A DNA stretch of 64,000 nt from Xenorhabdus szentirmaii DSM 16338 (GCF_002632585.1 NZ_NIBV01000001.1:1755203-1819202); one strand, 5' to 3'. Positions 45,228-57,046 are shown, counted from the first letter of the stretch. A program made the numbers and translations. Notes: generated from the sequence alone by a model not told the origin.

Positions 45228-46967
45228 ATGAGCAATGTAGACCATGAAAATAAAAAGCCTTTGATCGTTGAAGGCAAACTCGCAGACAGCGAACGCATGA
45301 AATTAGAAAGCAATTATCTGCGGGGAACAATCAGCGAAGATTTAAAGAATGGGCTGACAGGGGGATTTGAGGGCGACAATTTTCTTCTGATCCGTTTTCA
45401 CGGCATGTATCAACAAGATGATCGTGATATCCGGGCCGAGCGGGCAGAGCAAAAACTTGAGCCACGTCACGCCATGATGCTGCGTTGTCGCTTGCCGGGC
45501 GGCATTATTACGCCAAATCAATGGTTGGGAATTGATCGGTTTGCAACAGAAAATACATTGTATGGCAGCATTCGTTTGACTAACCGGCAAACGTTTCAGT
45601 TTCACGGTATTTTGAAAAATAACCTCAAGCCCGCCCATCAGTTACTGGCATTGATGGGATTGGATTCGCTGGCTACCGCCAATGATGTCAATCGTAACGT
45701 ATTGTGCACATCCAATCCGGTACAATCAGCCCTACATCAGCAGGCTTATGAATGGGCAAAAAAAATCTCGGAACATTTGTTGCCCCGCACCCATGCGTAT
45801 GCAGAGATTTGGCTGGATAAAGAAAAAATCGCAACAACTGACGAAGAACCTATCCTTGGGGCGACTTACCTGCCTCGTAAATTCAAAACATCGGTGGTTA
45901 TCCCGCCACAAAATGATGTGGATTTGCATGCCAACGATCTGAACTTTGTTGCCATTGCAGAAAATGATCAGCTTATTGGTTTTAATGTGCTGGTGGGCGG
46001 CGGATTAGCGATGACCCACGGTGACAAAAAAACATTTCCACGGTTGGCGAGCGAATTTGGTTTCATTGCACTGGAGCACACGCTTTCAATTGCTGAAGCG
46101 GTTGTGACAACCCAGCGAGATTGGGGAAACCGGACAGATCGCAAAAATGCCAAAACCAAATATACCCTTGAACGTGTGGGAATAGAAACCTTCAAACAGG
46201 AAGTTGAAAAACGCGCGGGCGTAAAATTTGATGTCGTTCGCCCGTATGAGTTTACCGGTCGTGGCGATCAAATTGGTTGGTTAAAGGGGGTTGATGCTCA
46301 ATGGCATCTTACTTTGTTCATTGAAAATGGCCGGTTGCTGGATTATCCCGGTAAACCATTGAAAACAGGTGTGGCGGAAATTGCCAAAATCCACAAAGGG
46401 GATTTTCGTCTGACGGCTAACCAGAACCTTATTGTGGCGGGAGTACCGGAAAGCGAAAAATCGCGGATTGAAGCAATGGCCCGCGCCCATGGTTTAATTG
46501 ATGACAGTGTGACAACCTTGCGCCACCACTCTATGGCTTGTGTTTCCTTTCCCACTTGCCCGTTGGCGATGGCAGAAGCAGAACGTTTTTTGCCGGTCTT
46601 TGTTGACCATGTTGATGCCTTGATGGAAAAACATGGTGTTGCTGATGAAGAGGTCATCTTGCGTGTGACAGGTTGCCCGAATGGCTGTGGCAGGGCAATG
46701 CTGGCCGAAATCGGGCTGGTGGGGAAAGCTCCGGATCGCTATAACTTACATCTTGGTGGAAACCGCATTGGCGATCGAATTCCTCGCATGTACAAGGAAA
46801 ATATTACTTCAGCAGAAATCCTGGCCATATTGGATGAATTAATCGGCCGTTGGGCGTCAGAACGAGAGACTGATGAATGCCTTGGTGACTTTTTAATTCG
46901 GGCAAATGTTATCAAGCCAGTATTGAATTCTGCCATCGATTTTTATGATTGGCAGGAGGCGGTATGA
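45228..46967 (+). CDS. cysI: Sulfite reductase hemoprotein beta subunit
   Basis: Contains the [4Fe-4S]-sirohaem centre where sulfite is reduced to sulfide; 579 residues (E. coli 570). The cluster ligands are C438, C444, C483 and C487 (C-x5-C … C-x3-C), within [17 protein letters not shown] and [27 protein letters not shown] (substrate-binding arginines) lies near residue 124. The ATG directly follows the cysJ stop, and the 3' end overlaps cysH by an ATGA, so the three genes are coupled. Confidence 0.96.
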   Translation: MSNVDHENKKPLIVEGKLADSERMKLESNYLRGTISEDLKNGLTGGFEGDNFLLIRFHGMYQQDDRDIRAERAEQKLEPRHAMMLRCRLPGGIITPNQWLGIDRFATENTLYGSIRLTNRQTFQFHGILKNNLKPAHQLLALMGLDSLATANDVNRNVLCTSNPVQSALHQQAYEWAKKISEHLLPRTHAYAEIWLDKEKIATTDEEPILGATYLPRKFKTSVVIPPQNDVDLHANDLNFVAIAENDQLIGFNVLVGGGLAMTHGDKKTFPRLASEFGFIALEHTLSIAEAVVTTQRDWGNRTDRKNAKTKYTLERVGIETFKQEVEKRAGVKFDVVRPYEFTGRGDQIGWLKGVDAQWHLTLFIENGRLLDYPGKPLKTGVAEIAKIHKGDFRLTANQNLIVAGVPESEKSRIEAMARAHGLIDDSVTTLRHHSMACVSFPTCPLAMAEAERFLPVFVDHVDALMEKHGVADEEVILRVTGCPNGCGRAMLAEIGLVGKAPDRYNLHLGGNRIGDRIPRMYKENITSAEILAILDELIGRWASERETDECLGDFLIRANVIKPVLNSAIDFYDWQEAV

Positions 46968-47698
46968 ATGGGCTATCGCTGACGGAACTGGCTTTATTGA
47001 CGCCAGAGCAGCAAACCATGGCGTTGGCTGAGATCAATCAACAGCTGGAAACACGGGATGCCAGTGAACGTATCCATTGGGCCTTGGAAAATTTGGCCGG
47101 CGAATTTGTGCTTTCCTCCAGCTTTGGTATTCAGGCTGCCGTCTGTTTGCATCTGGTCACACAGGCATATCCCGATATTCCGGTGATCCTCACCGATACG
47201 GGATATTTATTTCCGGAAACCTATCAGTTTATCGATAAGCTGACTGAAAAACTTAACCTGAACTTGAAAGTTTTTCGTGCAGAGCATTCACCCGTTTGGC
47301 AAGAAGCCCGTTATGGAAAATTATGGGAACAGGGCATTGAGGGAATTGAGCGTTACAACCAGCTTAATAAAGTTGAACCCATGAACCGTGCATTGAAAAC
47401 GCTTGGGGCACAAAGTTGGTTTGCTGGATTGCGTCGACAGCAATCAGAAAGTCGCGCCAATTTACCGGTATTGGCAATTCAGCGTGGGGTCTTCAAAATC
47501 TTACCCATTATTGATTGGGATAACCGGCGTGTACATCAATACCTGTCACAATATGGCCTTGAATACCACCCGTTGTGGGAACAAGGTTACCTGTCTGTCG
47601 GGGATAGCCATACCACTCAAAAATGGGAACCGGGCATGAATGAAGAACAAACCCGGTTTTTTGGTTTGAAACGTGAATGTGGCTTGCACGAAAATTAA
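46964..47698 (+). CDS. cysH: PAPS reductase (thioredoxin-dependent)
   Basis: Reduces 3'-phosphoadenylyl sulfate to sulfite. 244 residues, as in E. coli. The phosphate-binding [18 protein letters not shown] region is near residue 47, the LFPETYQF segment near 88, and the single catalytic cysteine C239 sits in the C-terminal ECGLH motif. The enzyme lacks the extra cysteine pairs of APS reductases, so PAPS is the substrate. The ATG at 46964 follows an AGGAGG ribosome-binding site and overlaps the cysI stop. Confidence 0.96.
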   Translation: MNGLSLTELALLTPEQQTMALAEINQQLETRDASERIHWALENLAGEFVLSSSFGIQAAVCLHLVTQAYPDIPVILTDTGYLFPETYQFIDKLTEKLNLNLKVFRAEHSPVWQEARYGKLWEQGIEGIERYNQLNKVEPMNRALKTLGAQSWFAGLRRQQSESRANLPVLAIQRGVFKILPIIDWDNRRVHQYLSQYGLEYHPLWEQGYLSVGDSHTTQKWEPGMNEEQTRFFGLKRECGLHEN

Positions 47699-47731
47699 GT
47701 AAACATAATAAATTGTCATGATTTTTATTGA

Positions 47732-47766
47732 GCAGCGGTTTCTATATAAAGAAACGCTGCTTTTTT
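47732..47766 (+). terminator. cysJIH terminator
   Basis: The stem GCAGCG-TTTC with GAAACGCTGC (47732-47742 with 47751-47760, one bulged G) is followed by a six-T run (47761-47766), 34 bp past the cysH stop. Confidence 0.88.
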
Positions 47767-47962
47767 CATGCTGAAGATTTTGCGTGGCTGTTTTTACAAC
47801 GAGTTAAAAAACATAGCTTATTCTATTCGGGAGCAAATAATTACTTTTTGTCATTTCATAACTTGATCGTGGCCTCATATATTCATCGTTCAGTAATCAT
47901 AATAATTAAGAGCTTATGCCCTTCATCTTTACATAGGCTTTAATACCGGATGGGCTATTATC

Positions 47963-49384
47963 GTGGACTATTTACCCTTATTTATTGAGTTTAATGCTCG
48001 ACCAGTACTCTTGGTTGGGGGCGGCGAAGTTGCTTCTCGTAAAGCGGACTTATTATTGAATGCAGGTGCCGCATTAACAATTGTGGCACCTGAGCTGCAT
48101 ACTGAATTACAGCAACGTCACCAAAAGGGGGAGTTTGAGTGGCTACAGGGTGGGTTTAAAACAGGATATCTGGACGGGGTATTTTTGGTGATTGCCGCAA
48201 CGGATGATCCCGCTTTAAACCAACAAATTTTTTCGGAAGCCGATGAACGCGCGATTTTAGTCAATGTGGTCGATAACCAGTTACTTTGCTCGGCAATTTT
48301 TCCCTCCATTATTGATCGTTCCCCAGTCATGGTTGCAATCTCATCGGCCGGAAAATCGCCGGTACTGACAAAACTGCTGCGAGAGAAGCTGGAGTCCTTA
48401 TTGCCGTTTCACCTTGGTTCAATGGCCGAAATTGCGGGCCAATGGCGCCAGCGAGTAAAGCAACACCTGACTTCCATTCGCCAGCGCCGGCAGTTTTGGG
48501 AAAAAGCATTTAATGGGCGTTTTTCCACCCTGATTGCTAACGGGCAATTACAACAGGCAGAAACGCAACTCGAACAGCAGTTAACTCATACAGATCCCCG
48601 CCCTCAAGGCGAGCTGGCATTGGTAGGTGCTGGTCCGGGGGACCCGGGATTACTCACCTTGAAAGGGTTGCAGGTGCTCCAGCAGGCCGACGTCATACTC
48701 TACGACCATTTAGTCAGTGCTGAAGTTCTGGAATTGGCACGCCGTGATGCAGGTAGAATCTGTGTTGGCAAAAGAGCGGGAAACCACTCCGTTGTACAAG
48801 AAGAAACCAATGCACTCATTATTAAGTTGGCAAATCAAGGGAAAAAAGTCGTTCGCCTGAAAGGCGGAGATCCCTTTATTTTCGGTCGCGGAGGGGAAGA
48901 ATTACAAATTGCCGCAGAGGCGGGCATTCCTTTTCAAGTCGTACCGGGGATTACTGCCGCAGTTGGTGCTTCTGCCTATGCCGGCATTCCGTTGACTCAC
49001 CGGGAACACTCACAAAGCGTCACTTTTATTACAGGGCATTGCCGTGAAAATGGCAATGAGTTGGATTGGCCTGCGTTGGCGCGAGGCAATCAAACCTTGG
49101 TCATTTACATGGGCATCATGAAAGCAGCCTTAATCAGCCAAAATCTGATTTCACACGGGCGGGATGCCAGCACCCCCGTTGCCGTGATTGGTTGTGGGAC
49201 TCGTACTGAACAGCAAGTATTGAGCGGAAAACTGTCGGAATTGGAACAGTTGGCACAGGATGCGCCATCTCCTGCTTTGCTGGTAGTGGGAGAGGTGACT
49301 CAACTTCATCATCAATTAGCTTGGTTTGGGCCAGAACAGATGGCAACTCAAGTCAGTCGCCCTGCTGTTATTGATTTCGTATAA
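47963..49384 (+). CDS. cysG: Siroheme synthase (trifunctional)
   Basis: Makes sirohaem, the prosthetic group of CysI, from uroporphyrinogen III. 473 residues (E. coli 457). The N-terminal dehydrogenase/ferrochelatase half has [18 protein letters not shown] near residue 16 and [20 protein letters not shown] near 115. The C-terminal uroporphyrinogen-III methyltransferase half has [17 protein letters not shown] near 219, [17 protein letters not shown] near 294, [22 protein letters not shown] and TFITGH. The start is GTG. Its place between cysH and cysD is a sulfur-linked arrangement unlike the nirBDC-cysG locus of E. coli. Confidence 0.95.
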   Translation: MDYLPLFIEFNARPVLLVGGGEVASRKADLLLNAGAALTIVAPELHTELQQRHQKGEFEWLQGGFKTGYLDGVFLVIAATDDPALNQQIFSEADERAILVNVVDNQLLCSAIFPSIIDRSPVMVAISSAGKSPVLTKLLREKLESLLPFHLGSMAEIAGQWRQRVKQHLTSIRQRRQFWEKAFNGRFSTLIANGQLQQAETQLEQQLTHTDPRPQGELALVGAGPGDPGLLTLKGLQVLQQADVILYDHLVSAEVLELARRDAGRICVGKRAGNHSVVQEETNALIIKLANQGKKVVRLKGGDPFIFGRGGEELQIAAEAGIPFQVVPGITAAVGASAYAGIPLTHREHSQSVTFITGHCRENGNELDWPALARGNQTLVIYMGIMKAALISQNLISHGRDASTPVAVIGCGTRTEQQVLSGKLSELEQLAQDAPSPALLVVGEVTQLHHQLAWFGPEQMATQVSRPAVIDFV

Positions 49385-49394
49385 GGAGCGCTCA

Positions 49395-50303
49395 ATGGAC
49401 GAAAAAAGACTCACACACTTACAGCAACTCGAAGCTGAAAGTATTCACATCATTCGGGAAGTTGCGGCTGAATTCACCAATCCGGTGATGCTGTATTCAA
49501 TCGGCAAAGATTCCTCCGTTATGCTGCATCTCGCACGCAAGGCATTTTATCCGGGGAAATTACCTTTTCCTTTGCTGCATGTGGATACAGGATGGAAATT
49601 TCAGGAAATGTATGATTTTCGTGATCGTACAGCGGAAAAATATGGTTTTGAGTTATTGATCTACCGTAATCCACAAGGCGAGGAGTTGGGCATTAATCCC
49701 TTTATTCATGGCAGTGCAAAACATACTGACATCATGAAAACAGAGGGATTGAAACAAGCTCTGGATAAATACGGTTTTGATGCCGCATTTGGTGGCGCCC
49801 GGCGTGATGAAGAAAAATCGCGGGCAAAAGAGCGGATCTATTCATTCCGTGACCGTGCTCACCGTTGGGACCCCAAAAACCAGCGCCCGGAACTTTGGCG
49901 AAATTATAACGGCCAGATCAACAAAGGGGAAAGTATCCGCGTATTTCCGCTTTCCAACTGGACTGAACTGGATATTTGGCAATACATCTATCTGGAACAG
50001 ATCGACATCGTCCCGCTCTATTTTGCTGGATTCCGCCCGGTTGTGCAGCGTGAAGGTACGTTAATCATGGTTGATGATGATCGCATTGACCTGAAAGCAG
50101 GGGAAATAATCAGCCAGCGTAAAGTTCGTTTCAGGACATTGGGATGCTGGCCACTGACGGGCGCGGTGGAGTCGGAAGCTGAAACGCTGCCGGATATTAT
50201 AGAAGAAATGTTGATATCGACGACCAGTGAGCGCCAGGGACGGCTGATTGACAGTGATCAATCCGGTTCGATGGAGTTGAAAAAGCGTCAGGGTTATTTT
50301 TGA
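49395..50303 (+). CDS. cysD: Sulfate adenylyltransferase small subunit
   Basis: The catalytic ATP sulfurylase subunit that forms adenylyl sulfate; it works with the GTPase CysN. 302 residues, as in E. coli. The PP-loop motif [13 protein letters not shown] is at about residues 34-46, followed by [39 protein letters not shown] and ELKKRQGYF at the end. The ATG at 49395 with AAGGAG upstream is chosen over a longer frame from 49326 that runs into cysG. cysN starts 11 bp after its stop. Confidence 0.96.
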   Translation: MDEKRLTHLQQLEAESIHIIREVAAEFTNPVMLYSIGKDSSVMLHLARKAFYPGKLPFPLLHVDTGWKFQEMYDFRDRTAEKYGFELLIYRNPQGEELGINPFIHGSAKHTDIMKTEGLKQALDKYGFDAAFGGARRDEEKSRAKERIYSFRDRAHRWDPKNQRPELWRNYNGQINKGESIRVFPLSNWTELDIWQYIYLEQIDIVPLYFAGFRPVVQREGTLIMVDDDRIDLKAGEIISQRKVRFRTLGCWPLTGAVESEAETLPDIIEEMLISTTSERQGRLIDSDQSGSMELKKRQGYF

Positions 50304-50314
50304 GGAGCTCAGAT

Positions 50315-51772
50315 ATGTCAGCACTTGCACACCCAAAACTTGTACATAATGAAACCATCGCTAGCCAGATCAGACAGCAGGGCGGTGTTGAAGCCTATTT
50401 ACGGGCGCAGCAAGAAAAAGGCCTGTTGCGTTTTTTAACCTGTGGCAGCGTAGATGATGGCAAAAGTACATTGATAGGCCGTTTGTTGCACGATACCCGC
50501 CAAATTTATGAAGATCAGCTCGCGACATTACAAAGTGACAGCAAGAGACTCGGAACACAGGGTGAAAAACTGGATTTGGCATTATTGGTTGATGGATTGG
50601 CAGCTGAACGGGAACAAGGTATCACAATTGATGTGGCATACCGTTATTTCTCGACAGAAAAACGCAAATTCATTATTGCAGATACACCGGGACATGAACA
50701 ATATACCCGCAATATGGCGACCGGTGCTTCCACTTGTGATCTGTCCATTTTGCTGATTGATGCGCGGAAAGGGGTGCAGGAACAAACGCGCAGACACAGT
50801 TTTATCAGCGTATTGTTGGGAATCCGCCATTTGGTGGTGGCTATCAATAAAATGGACTTACTCGGATATCAACAAAATACATTCGAACAAATCAAACAGG
50901 ATTATTTAGCTTTTGCCGAACAACTGCCTGCCGATCTGAACATCCAGTTTGTTCCCATTTCAGCATTGGAAGGCGATAACATAGCCATCCCTAGTGAGAA
51001 CATGGCATGGCATACGGGGCCAACATTACTGAACATTCTTGAATCCGTTGATGTACGGACCAACGCGACAGAGCAGCCCCTGCGTTTTCCGGTGCAATAT
51101 GTGAATCGTCCTGACCTCGATTTTCGGGGGTACAGTGGCACCTTGTCATCAGGCATTTTACGGCAAGGCCAGCAAGTTAAAATTATGCCATCCGGCTCTG
51201 TTTCCACCGTAGAAAGGATCGTGACTTTTGACGGTGACCTGACATTTGCAGTACCAGGGGAAGCGATCACTGTCGTATTGAAAGATGACATTGATATTAG
51301 CCGTGGTGATTTATTCATTGCCATTGAGGATCAGATGACGGTAGCACGTCATGCTTTAATTGATATTGTGTGGATGTCAGAAAAGCCGCTGATTCAGGGG
51401 CAAAGTCTGGATATTAAAGTTGCAGGCAAAAAAAGCCGGGGCAAAGTGGATAATATCCGGTATCAGGTGGACATCAACAACCTGACACAAAAAATCGCGG
51501 TTGAATTGCCACTGAATGCGATTGGGGTGGCAGAGTTTTCATTTGATGAACCGCTATTGCTGGATAGCTATGCACAAAATGCGGATATCGGAGGCATTAT
51601 CCTGATTGATCGCCTGACAAATGTAACTGTCGGGGCCGGATTGGTCCGGGAGATCCAAACCGACATTTATGAAGAGCCTAAGGAATACAGTGAATTTGAA
51701 TTAGAATTCAACCGATTGGTTCGTCGCCATTTCCCTCATTGGGGGGCACGTGATTTACTGGGAGGGAAATAA
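50315..51772 (+). CDS. cysN: Sulfate adenylyltransferase GTPase subunit
   Basis: An EF-Tu-like GTPase (485 residues; E. coli 475) that couples GTP hydrolysis to APS formation by CysD. G motifs are visible: GSVDDGKST (P-loop, near residue 41), [19 protein letters not shown] switch, [11 protein letters not shown] and NKMDLLGY. Beta-barrel domains follow. CysC is encoded as a separate protein, not fused to the C-terminus. An AGGAGCT ribosome-binding site precedes the ATG at 50315. Confidence 0.95.
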   Translation: MSALAHPKLVHNETIASQIRQQGGVEAYLRAQQEKGLLRFLTCGSVDDGKSTLIGRLLHDTRQIYEDQLATLQSDSKRLGTQGEKLDLALLVDGLAAEREQGITIDVAYRYFSTEKRKFIIADTPGHEQYTRNMATGASTCDLSILLIDARKGVQEQTRRHSFISVLLGIRHLVVAINKMDLLGYQQNTFEQIKQDYLAFAEQLPADLNIQFVPISALEGDNIAIPSENMAWHTGPTLLNILESVDVRTNATEQPLRFPVQYVNRPDLDFRGYSGTLSSGILRQGQQVKIMPSGSVSTVERIVTFDGDLTFAVPGEAITVVLKDDIDISRGDLFIAIEDQMTVARHALIDIVWMSEKPLIQGQSLDIKVAGKKSRGKVDNIRYQVDINNLTQKIAVELPLNAIGVAEFSFDEPLLLDSYAQNADIGGIILIDRLTNVTVGAGLVREIQTDIYEEPKEYSEFELEFNRLVRRHFPHWGARDLLGGK

Positions 51773-52390
51773 GTGTCCGAAATCAAAGCGTCTGTTTCTC
51801 CTGATATCGTCTGGCATTCACATGTTTTGGGCAAAGCACAGCGGGAAGCGGCAAATGGGCATCCTGCATTGGTGATTTGGTTTACGGGCCTGTCGGGTTC
51901 CGGAAAATCCACCCTTGCCGGCGCATTAGAGCAGGCACTGTTTTCGAGGGGGATCAAAACGTATTTACTGGATGGCGATAACGTGCGTCATGGCTTGTGC
52001 AGTGATTTAGGATTTTCTGAAACTGACCGGCGGGAGAATATCCGTCGGGTTGGCGAAATATCCAAATTGATGGTGGATGCAGGGCTGGTGGTATTAACCG
52101 CCTTCATATCCCCGGATAAAAAAGGGCGGCAAAAAATACGTGAATCAATGAAAGAGGGGACATTTATCGAAGTTCATGTCGATACACCTCTGGAAGTTTG
52201 TGAAGCCCGTGATCCCAAGGGATTGTATAAAAAAGCACGGGCGGGCGAATTACGGCATTTCACGGGAATTGATGCTGCCTATGAAGCACCGGAGCAACCC
52301 GATATTTATTTGGATGGGTCGCAGCCAGTGGGCATCTCAATTGAAAAACTGCTTTTTATCCTGAAAAACTACGGTATCCTGCCTGAATAA
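51773..52390 (+). CDS. cysC: Adenylylsulfate kinase
   Basis: Phosphorylates APS to PAPS, the substrate of CysH. 205 residues (E. coli 201). The P-loop GLSGSGKST is at residues 39-47, followed by [28 protein letters not shown] with the substrate-binding DGDN motif and VLTAFISP. The phosphoserine region [10 protein letters not shown] is also present. The start is GTG, placed directly at the cysN stop, so translation is coupled. Confidence 0.95.
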   Translation: MSEIKASVSPDIVWHSHVLGKAQREAANGHPALVIWFTGLSGSGKSTLAGALEQALFSRGIKTYLLDGDNVRHGLCSDLGFSETDRRENIRRVGEISKLMVDAGLVVLTAFISPDKKGRQKIRESMKEGTFIEVHVDTPLEVCEARDPKGLYKKARAGELRHFTGIDAAYEAPEQPDIYLDGSQPVGISIEKLLFILKNYGILPE

Positions 52391-52627
52391 TTTCCACATC
52401 AAGCAAAAGTGACGAAACACATTATTATTGTTACAGGAGTTACAGGAGTTACAGGAGTTACAGGAATAGTGTGTTTCTATATCCAATGGAGTTATTCCAT
52501 TCAATATGTCTCCAATAAACCGTGTAGCTATGCTTTGTCATCATGGGAGCATGACATTGTGATCATGAGTGACAGTGGCGTCATGCTTTTAGTTGTGGGA
52601 TGATTAGCGGGTTTTTCAGGGGGAGAG
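52391..52627 (+). other. cysC-ftsB spacer with a 9-bp repeat
   Basis: A 237-bp spacer holding four exact copies of GTTACAGGA (52430-52465). A GTG-initiated 64-codon frame (52409-52603) encloses it but lacks a ribosome-binding site and family resemblance, so it is not called. The ftsB ribosome-binding site GGGGGAGAG ends the spacer. Confidence 0.55.
52430..52465 (+). repeat. 9-bp tandem repeat, four copies
   Basis: GTTACAGGA occurs four times head to tail without error. Each unit keeps reading frame, so copy changes would not shift any frame. It is likely a variable-number repeat. Confidence 0.85.
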
Positions 52628-52945
52628 ATGGGCAAACTAACGTTACTATTGTTGGTTCTACTTGGCTGGTTACAGTATTCGCTGTGGTTTGGCAAAAACG
52701 GTATTCATGATTATGTGCGGGTTAAGGAGGAGGTTGATAAACAAGAGATAGATAATCTCAAACTTAAAGCACGTAATGACCAGCTGTTTGCTGAAATCAA
52801 AGATCTGAAAAGTGGCCAAGAGGCCATTGAAGAGCGCGCCCGCAATGAACTCGGCATGATTAAACCAGAAGAATCATTTTACCGTATGGTACCGGATACC
52901 TCGAAACAAAGCGCACAACAATCTTCAAATCAAGACGATAACTAA
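52628..52945 (+). CDS. ftsB: Cell division protein FtsB
   Basis: A bitopic inner-membrane protein of the FtsQLB divisome complex; 105 residues (E. coli 103). The N-terminal transmembrane helix ([19 protein letters not shown], residues 4-22), the short [14 protein letters not shown] linker and the periplasmic coiled coil (about 32-72) are visible, then the conserved [20 protein letters not shown]. It precedes ispD by 60 bp, as in other enterics. Confidence 0.95.
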   Translation: MGKLTLLLLVLLGWLQYSLWFGKNGIHDYVRVKEEVDKQEIDNLKLKARNDQLFAEIKDLKSGQEAIEERARNELGMIKPEESFYRMVPDTSKQSAQQSSNQDDN

Positions 52946-53005
52946 ACCAGAATACACCTTGGATTAACGCTAATCTTTAGATCAGAACAGTAAATAATAA
53001 TCGAC

Positions 53006-53815
53006 ATGAATAATTCAATGCTTCATTCTTCTGCTGATACTTCACGTACCGATGATGCTTCGACTGAAACTGAAATAGTTGCATTAATTCCTGCTGCGGG
53101 TATTGGCAGCCGGATGAAATCCGGTTGTCCAAAACAGTATCTTGACATTGCCGGAAAAACCATCCTTGAACATACCTTGGCCGCTTTATTTGAACACCCC
53201 CGCGTACAACGCATCGTTGTTGCACTGAACCCGGCTGACACTCACTTTGAAAAATTGGCTGTTGCTTCCGATCCGCGCATCACAACCGTGGTGGGGGGAG
53301 AAGAGCGGGCTGACTCAGTTTTGGCTGGGCTGGATTATTTGACCAGCCTGCAAACAGAGAAATCAATCTGGGTTTTGGTGCATGATGCTGCCCGTCCCTG
53401 TCTTCATCGGCATGATCTTGATAACTTACTGCGGCTTATTGAGCAAAACACAGATCCCCACGGAATGTGTGGCGGCCTGCTGGCTTCGCCTGTAAGGGAT
53501 ACCATGAAGCGGATGATATCAGCAGAAGTGAGAGGATCTTCCAATACCCATGCTGTTTCCCAGACGGTTGACCGTAACGGGCTTTGGCATGCCCTGACCC
53601 CGCAGTTGTTCCCCTTGCCCTTATTGCGTGATTGCCTGAGCAAATCACTTGCAGAGCGAGCCTGCATCACCGATGAATCTTCAGCGCTGGAATATTGTGG
53701 CTATCATCCCATATTGGTTAATGGACGAGCAGACAATATTAAAGTTACCCAACCTGAAGATCTGGCATTGGCAGAGTTTTACCTATCCCGAAAATCTAAG
53801 GAATCTATTGTATGA
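53006..53815 (+). CDS. ispD: 2-C-methyl-D-erythritol 4-phosphate cytidylyltransferase
   Basis: The third step of the MEP isoprenoid pathway (MEP + CTP to CDP-ME). 269 residues, longer than E. coli IspD (236), mainly through an N-terminal S/T/D-rich extension before [12 protein letters not shown] (residues 26-37). CPKQYL with the CTP-binding lysine is near 41, [13 protein letters not shown] near 97, [12 protein letters not shown] near 117 and [21 protein letters not shown] near the C-terminus. A start nearer the PAAG motif is conceivable, but no other ATG with a ribosome-binding site is evident. It overlaps ispF by four bases. Confidence 0.93.
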   Translation: MNNSMLHSSADTSRTDDASTETEIVALIPAAGIGSRMKSGCPKQYLDIAGKTILEHTLAALFEHPRVQRIVVALNPADTHFEKLAVASDPRITTVVGGEERADSVLAGLDYLTSLQTEKSIWVLVHDAARPCLHRHDLDNLLRLIEQNTDPHGMCGGLLASPVRDTMKRMISAEVRGSSNTHAVSQTVDRNGLWHALTPQLFPLPLLRDCLSKSLAERACITDESSALEYCGYHPILVNGRADNIKVTQPEDLALAEFYLSRKSKESIV

Positions 53816-54285
53816 GAATTGGACACGGTTTTGATGTGCATAAATTTGGCGGAGAAGGGCCTTTGATCATTGGAGGTGTCCGCATTCCTTATGAACAAGG
53901 GTTAATTGCTCATTCAGACGGTGACGTCGCCTTACATGCTGCGACAGATGCCCTGCTGGGGGCGGTGGCACTGGGAGATATCGGGAAACTCTTTCCTGAT
54001 ACAGATCCGGCTTTTAAGGGCGCAGATAGCCGTGAATTGCTGAAAGAAGCTTATCGCCGCATCCGGGAAAAAGGTTATCGGATTGGGAACCTGGATATCA
54101 CCATTATTGCACAAGCCCCAAAAATGCTGCCTCATATTCCCCAGATGAGGGTTAATTTGGCGGAAGATCTTGATTGTCATATGGATGATATCAACGTAAA
54201 AGCGACAACCACGGAAAAACTGGGATTTGTTGGCCGCAAAGAAGGTATTGCCTGCGAAGCAGTGGCTTTGCTGGTGAAGGAATAA
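53812..54285 (+). CDS. ispF: 2-C-methyl-D-erythritol 2,4-cyclodiphosphate synthase
   Basis: Cyclises CDP-ME 2-phosphate to MEcPP in the MEP pathway. 157 residues (E. coli 159). The zinc ligands D8, H10 (GHGFDVHKF) and H42 ([13 protein letters not shown]) are present, together with [16 protein letters not shown] near residue 62 and the [21 protein letters not shown] signature. The start overlaps ispD and the stop is two bases before truD. Confidence 0.96.
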   Translation: MRIGHGFDVHKFGGEGPLIIGGVRIPYEQGLIAHSDGDVALHAATDALLGAVALGDIGKLFPDTDPAFKGADSRELLKEAYRRIREKGYRIGNLDITIIAQAPKMLPHIPQMRVNLAEDLDCHMDDINVKATTTEKLGFVGRKEGIACEAVALLVKE

Positions 54286-54287
54286 AC

Positions 54288-55337
54288 ATGACATTCAATG
54301 AATTATATTGGCTTTACGGCCGTCCGGAAGCGACAGGCATTGTGAAAGCGTCACCAGAAGATTTTATTGTACGCGAAGATTTAGGCTTCTCTCCTGATGG
54401 AGAAGGGGAGCATTTGATGGTGCATATTCGCAAAACAGGATGTAACACTCAATTTGTGGCGGATAATCTTGCCCGTTTTGCCAAAATATCAGCCCGCGCT
54501 GTTAGCTATGCAGGATTAAAAGATCGCAATGCCGTGACGGAACAATGGTTCTGTTTGCATTTACCGGGTAAACAAGATCCGGATTTCACCTCATTTCAGC
54601 TTGAAGGCTGTGAAATATTGGCAACCTCTCGCCAGAAACGAAAGTTGCGGATTGGGGCGCTGAAGGGCAATGATTTCACACTGGTATTAAGATCAGTTTC
54701 AGATCAACATGCAGTTGAAAAACGGTTACAGCAGATCTCGCAAAACGGTGTTCCGAATTATTTTGGGGAACAGCGTTTCGGGCGTGACGGGCAAAACTTG
54801 GTTCAAGCCCAACGTTGGGCATTGAACGAAATTCAGGTCAGAGAACGTAACCGCCGTAGTTTTTACCTTTCTGCCAGCCGCAGTGCCATGTTCAATGCCA
54901 TTACCAGTACACGCCTGGCGCAGAATACCCATCAGCAGGTACTGGATGGTGATGCTTTGCAATTAACGGGGCGTGGGAGCTGGTTTGTCGCTGATGCATC
55001 TGAATTGCCGGTATTGCAGCAACGGGTCATGAATGGCGAATTGCAAATCACCGCGCCATTACCGGGCGATAAATCATTGGGCACACAGAACCAGGCCCTC
55101 GATTTTGAACAACAGTGTTTGCTGGGTTACGAATCACTTTGGTCACTGGTCAAACGTGAACGAGTAGAAAGCACCCGCCGGGCAATGTTAGTGAAACCAC
55201 TTAATCTGAATTGGGAATGGCAGGATGCAGAGACAGTGACACTGCATTTCTCCTTGCCATCCGGTAGTTTTGCAACCAGCGTTGTCAGAGAGCTCATTAA
55301 TCAGGATCACAATAACACGGCAGATCTTACAGAGTAA
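54288..55337 (+). CDS. truD: tRNA pseudouridine(13) synthase TruD
   Basis: Converts U13 of tRNA-Glu to pseudouridine; 349 residues, as in E. coli. The catalytic aspartate D79 is in [15 protein letters not shown]. The family block [14 protein letters not shown] is near residue 158, and the C-terminal [15 protein letters not shown] is present. A GGAATAA stretch precedes the ATG. In E. coli surE directly overlaps truD; here they are separated by 324 bp. Confidence 0.95.
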   Translation: MTFNELYWLYGRPEATGIVKASPEDFIVREDLGFSPDGEGEHLMVHIRKTGCNTQFVADNLARFAKISARAVSYAGLKDRNAVTEQWFCLHLPGKQDPDFTSFQLEGCEILATSRQKRKLRIGALKGNDFTLVLRSVSDQHAVEKRLQQISQNGVPNYFGEQRFGRDGQNLVQAQRWALNEIQVRERNRRSFYLSASRSAMFNAITSTRLAQNTHQQVLDGDALQLTGRGSWFVADASELPVLQQRVMNGELQITAPLPGDKSLGTQNQALDFEQQCLLGYESLWSLVKRERVESTRRAMLVKPLNLNWEWQDAETVTLHFSLPSGSFATSVVRELINQDHNNTADLTE

Positions 55338-55661
55338 CAATTTCGTCTAATTCCCAATTTTCTTTCAAAAACAGGGCTGTATTATTTTTCATAAAAGATG
55401 TAATGCAGCTCTGCTATTGGTGACAAAAAATCAGCAATCTCATTGAATATGTAGCAGATTTACAGGCTGTTTTTTGTGATATTTTTGTTTGGCGGCGAAA
55501 ATGCAAAGCGCTCTACAAAACTGGTAACGTCATGCTAAGATCAAACAATTTCTGAATACCTTCATATTGTCCCCGGGGCATCCCCCGAAATGGACAAAAA
55601 AACAAGATAAGTTACAGTATCAAACCATGTTCTGCTTAACAAAATCAATGAGATAATTTCA
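55338..55661 (+). promoter_or_regulatory. truD-surE spacer with cruciform
   Basis: A 324-bp non-coding spacer, unusual because surE normally follows truD closely. It contains a compound inverted repeat at 55567-55597: outer arms TTGTCC/GGACAA and inner arms CGGGG/CCCCG. It probably carries a separate promoter for surE-pcm-nlpD; no clear -35/-10 is assigned. Confidence 0.5.
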
Positions 55662-56426
55662 ATGCTGCGGATATTACTGAGTAATGATGATGGTGTCACC
55701 GCACCGGGAATTCAAACCTTGGCAGCCACATTGCGGAAACACTATCATGTTCAGGTTGTTGCACCTGATCGTAACCGTAGCGGTGCGTCGAATGCTTTAA
55801 CACTGGATCGTCCCTTGCGAATTCATACACGCAAAAACGGGGATATCGCCGTTCAGGAAGGCACACCAACAGATTGTGTCTATCTGGGTGTCAATAATTT
55901 GGTTCACCCCCGGCCTGACATTGTTGTTTCAGGGATCAATTGTGGTCCTAATCTGGGTGATGATGTCATTTATTCCGGCACGGTCGCGGCTGCGACGGAA
56001 GGGCGTCATCTGGGGTTGCCGTCATTGGCAGTATCACTCAATGGTGATAAGCATTACGAAACGGCCGCAGAAGTTACTGTACGTTTATTAAACTTGCTGC
56101 AAAAATTTCCATTGAGGGCGGGCAATATTCTGAATATCAATGTACCTGACGTTCCCATTGAGCAAATCAAAGGGTTTCGGGTAACACGGTGTGGCAGTCG
56201 TTGCGCGGCTGAAGAAGTTTATGCCTTAGAAGACCCTAAAGGCAATATGCTTTACTGGATAGGTCCTCCGGGGGATAAAAAAGATGCCGGCCCAGAAACG
56301 GATTTTGCTGCGGTAGAGGAAGGGTTTGTCTCCATTACTCCTTTGCAGGTGGATTTAACGGCTTATAAAGCACAGGAATTGATAAGTGATTGGTTGGCAA
56401 AAGTCGAGGATATTGGGGAATGTTGA
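55662..56426 (+). CDS. surE: 5'/3'-nucleotidase SurE
   Basis: A metal-dependent survival phosphatase acting on nucleoside monophosphates and short polyphosphate; 254 residues (E. coli 253). The metal-binding pair is in [13 protein letters not shown] (D9, D10), with further ligands in [12 protein letters not shown] near 40 and [23 protein letters not shown] near 90. It overlaps pcm by seven bases. Confidence 0.96.
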   Translation: MLRILLSNDDGVTAPGIQTLAATLRKHYHVQVVAPDRNRSGASNALTLDRPLRIHTRKNGDIAVQEGTPTDCVYLGVNNLVHPRPDIVVSGINCGPNLGDDVIYSGTVAAATEGRHLGLPSLAVSLNGDKHYETAAEVTVRLLNLLQKFPLRAGNILNINVPDVPIEQIKGFRVTRCGSRCAAEEVYALEDPKGNMLYWIGPPGDKKDAGPETDFAAVEEGFVSITPLQVDLTAYKAQELISDWLAKVEDIGEC

Positions 56427-57046
56427 GCCGGTCAATGAAAAATTTGCTGACGCAATTGCGTCAGCAAGGCATACATAACGAGCACTTGCTGGAAATCATT
56501 GCCAAAGTCCCCCGTGAAAGTTTTGTGGATGAAGCACTGTCACATAAAGCATATGAAAATACAGCCCTGCCCATCGGACACGGGCAAACCATATCCCAAC
56601 CTTATATTGTGGCCCGCATGACCGAGCTGCTGAACTTAACACCGGTAGCCAACGTCTTAGAGATTGGAACCGGTTCAGGTTATCAAACGGCAATACTGGC
56701 TCATCTGGCCAGACATGTTTTCTCCGTAGAGCGCATCAAAGGATTACAGTGGCAAGCTAAACGCCGTTTTAAGCAACTCGATTTACATAATATATCAACT
56801 CGCCATGGTGATGGATGGAATGGATGGCCGTCAAAAGGGCCATTTGATGCCATAATTGTGACAGCAGCACCACCAGAAATTCCTCCTGCTTTGCTTCATC
56901 AACTTGCTGATGGTGGAGTCATGGTTGTGCCTGTAGGTGAACTGACTCAGTCACTGAAAGTGGTACATCGCTATGGTAATGATTTCCATAGTGAAGTTGT
57001 CGAACCTGTCCGTTTTGTACCCCTAATTCAAGGCGAGCTAGCATAA
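56420..57046 (+). CDS. pcm: Protein-L-isoaspartate O-methyltransferase
   Basis: Methylates isoaspartyl residues in aged proteins to start their repair. 208 residues with the ATG at 56420, exactly the E. coli length; a longer frame from 56390 lies within surE. The [21 protein letters not shown] signature (about 53-73) and SAM motif [15 protein letters not shown] (about 80-94) are clear, with [15 protein letters not shown] near 145. nlpD follows 152 bp later. Confidence 0.96.
   Translation: MLSRSMKNLLTQLRQQGIHNEHLLEIIAKVPRESFVDEALSHKAYENTALPIGHGQTISQPYIVARMTELLNLTPVANVLEIGTGSGYQTAILAHLARHVFSVERIKGLQWQAKRRFKQLDLHNISTRHGDGWNGWPSKGPFDAIIVTAAPPEIPPALLHQLADGGVMVVPVGELTQSLKVVHRYGNDFHSEVVEPVRFVPLIQGELA

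Noticed and set aside
52409-52603. 64-codon ORF containing the 9-bp repeat
   Set aside because: GTG start without a ribosome-binding site; its repeated VTG peptide is simply the translation of the DNA repeat.
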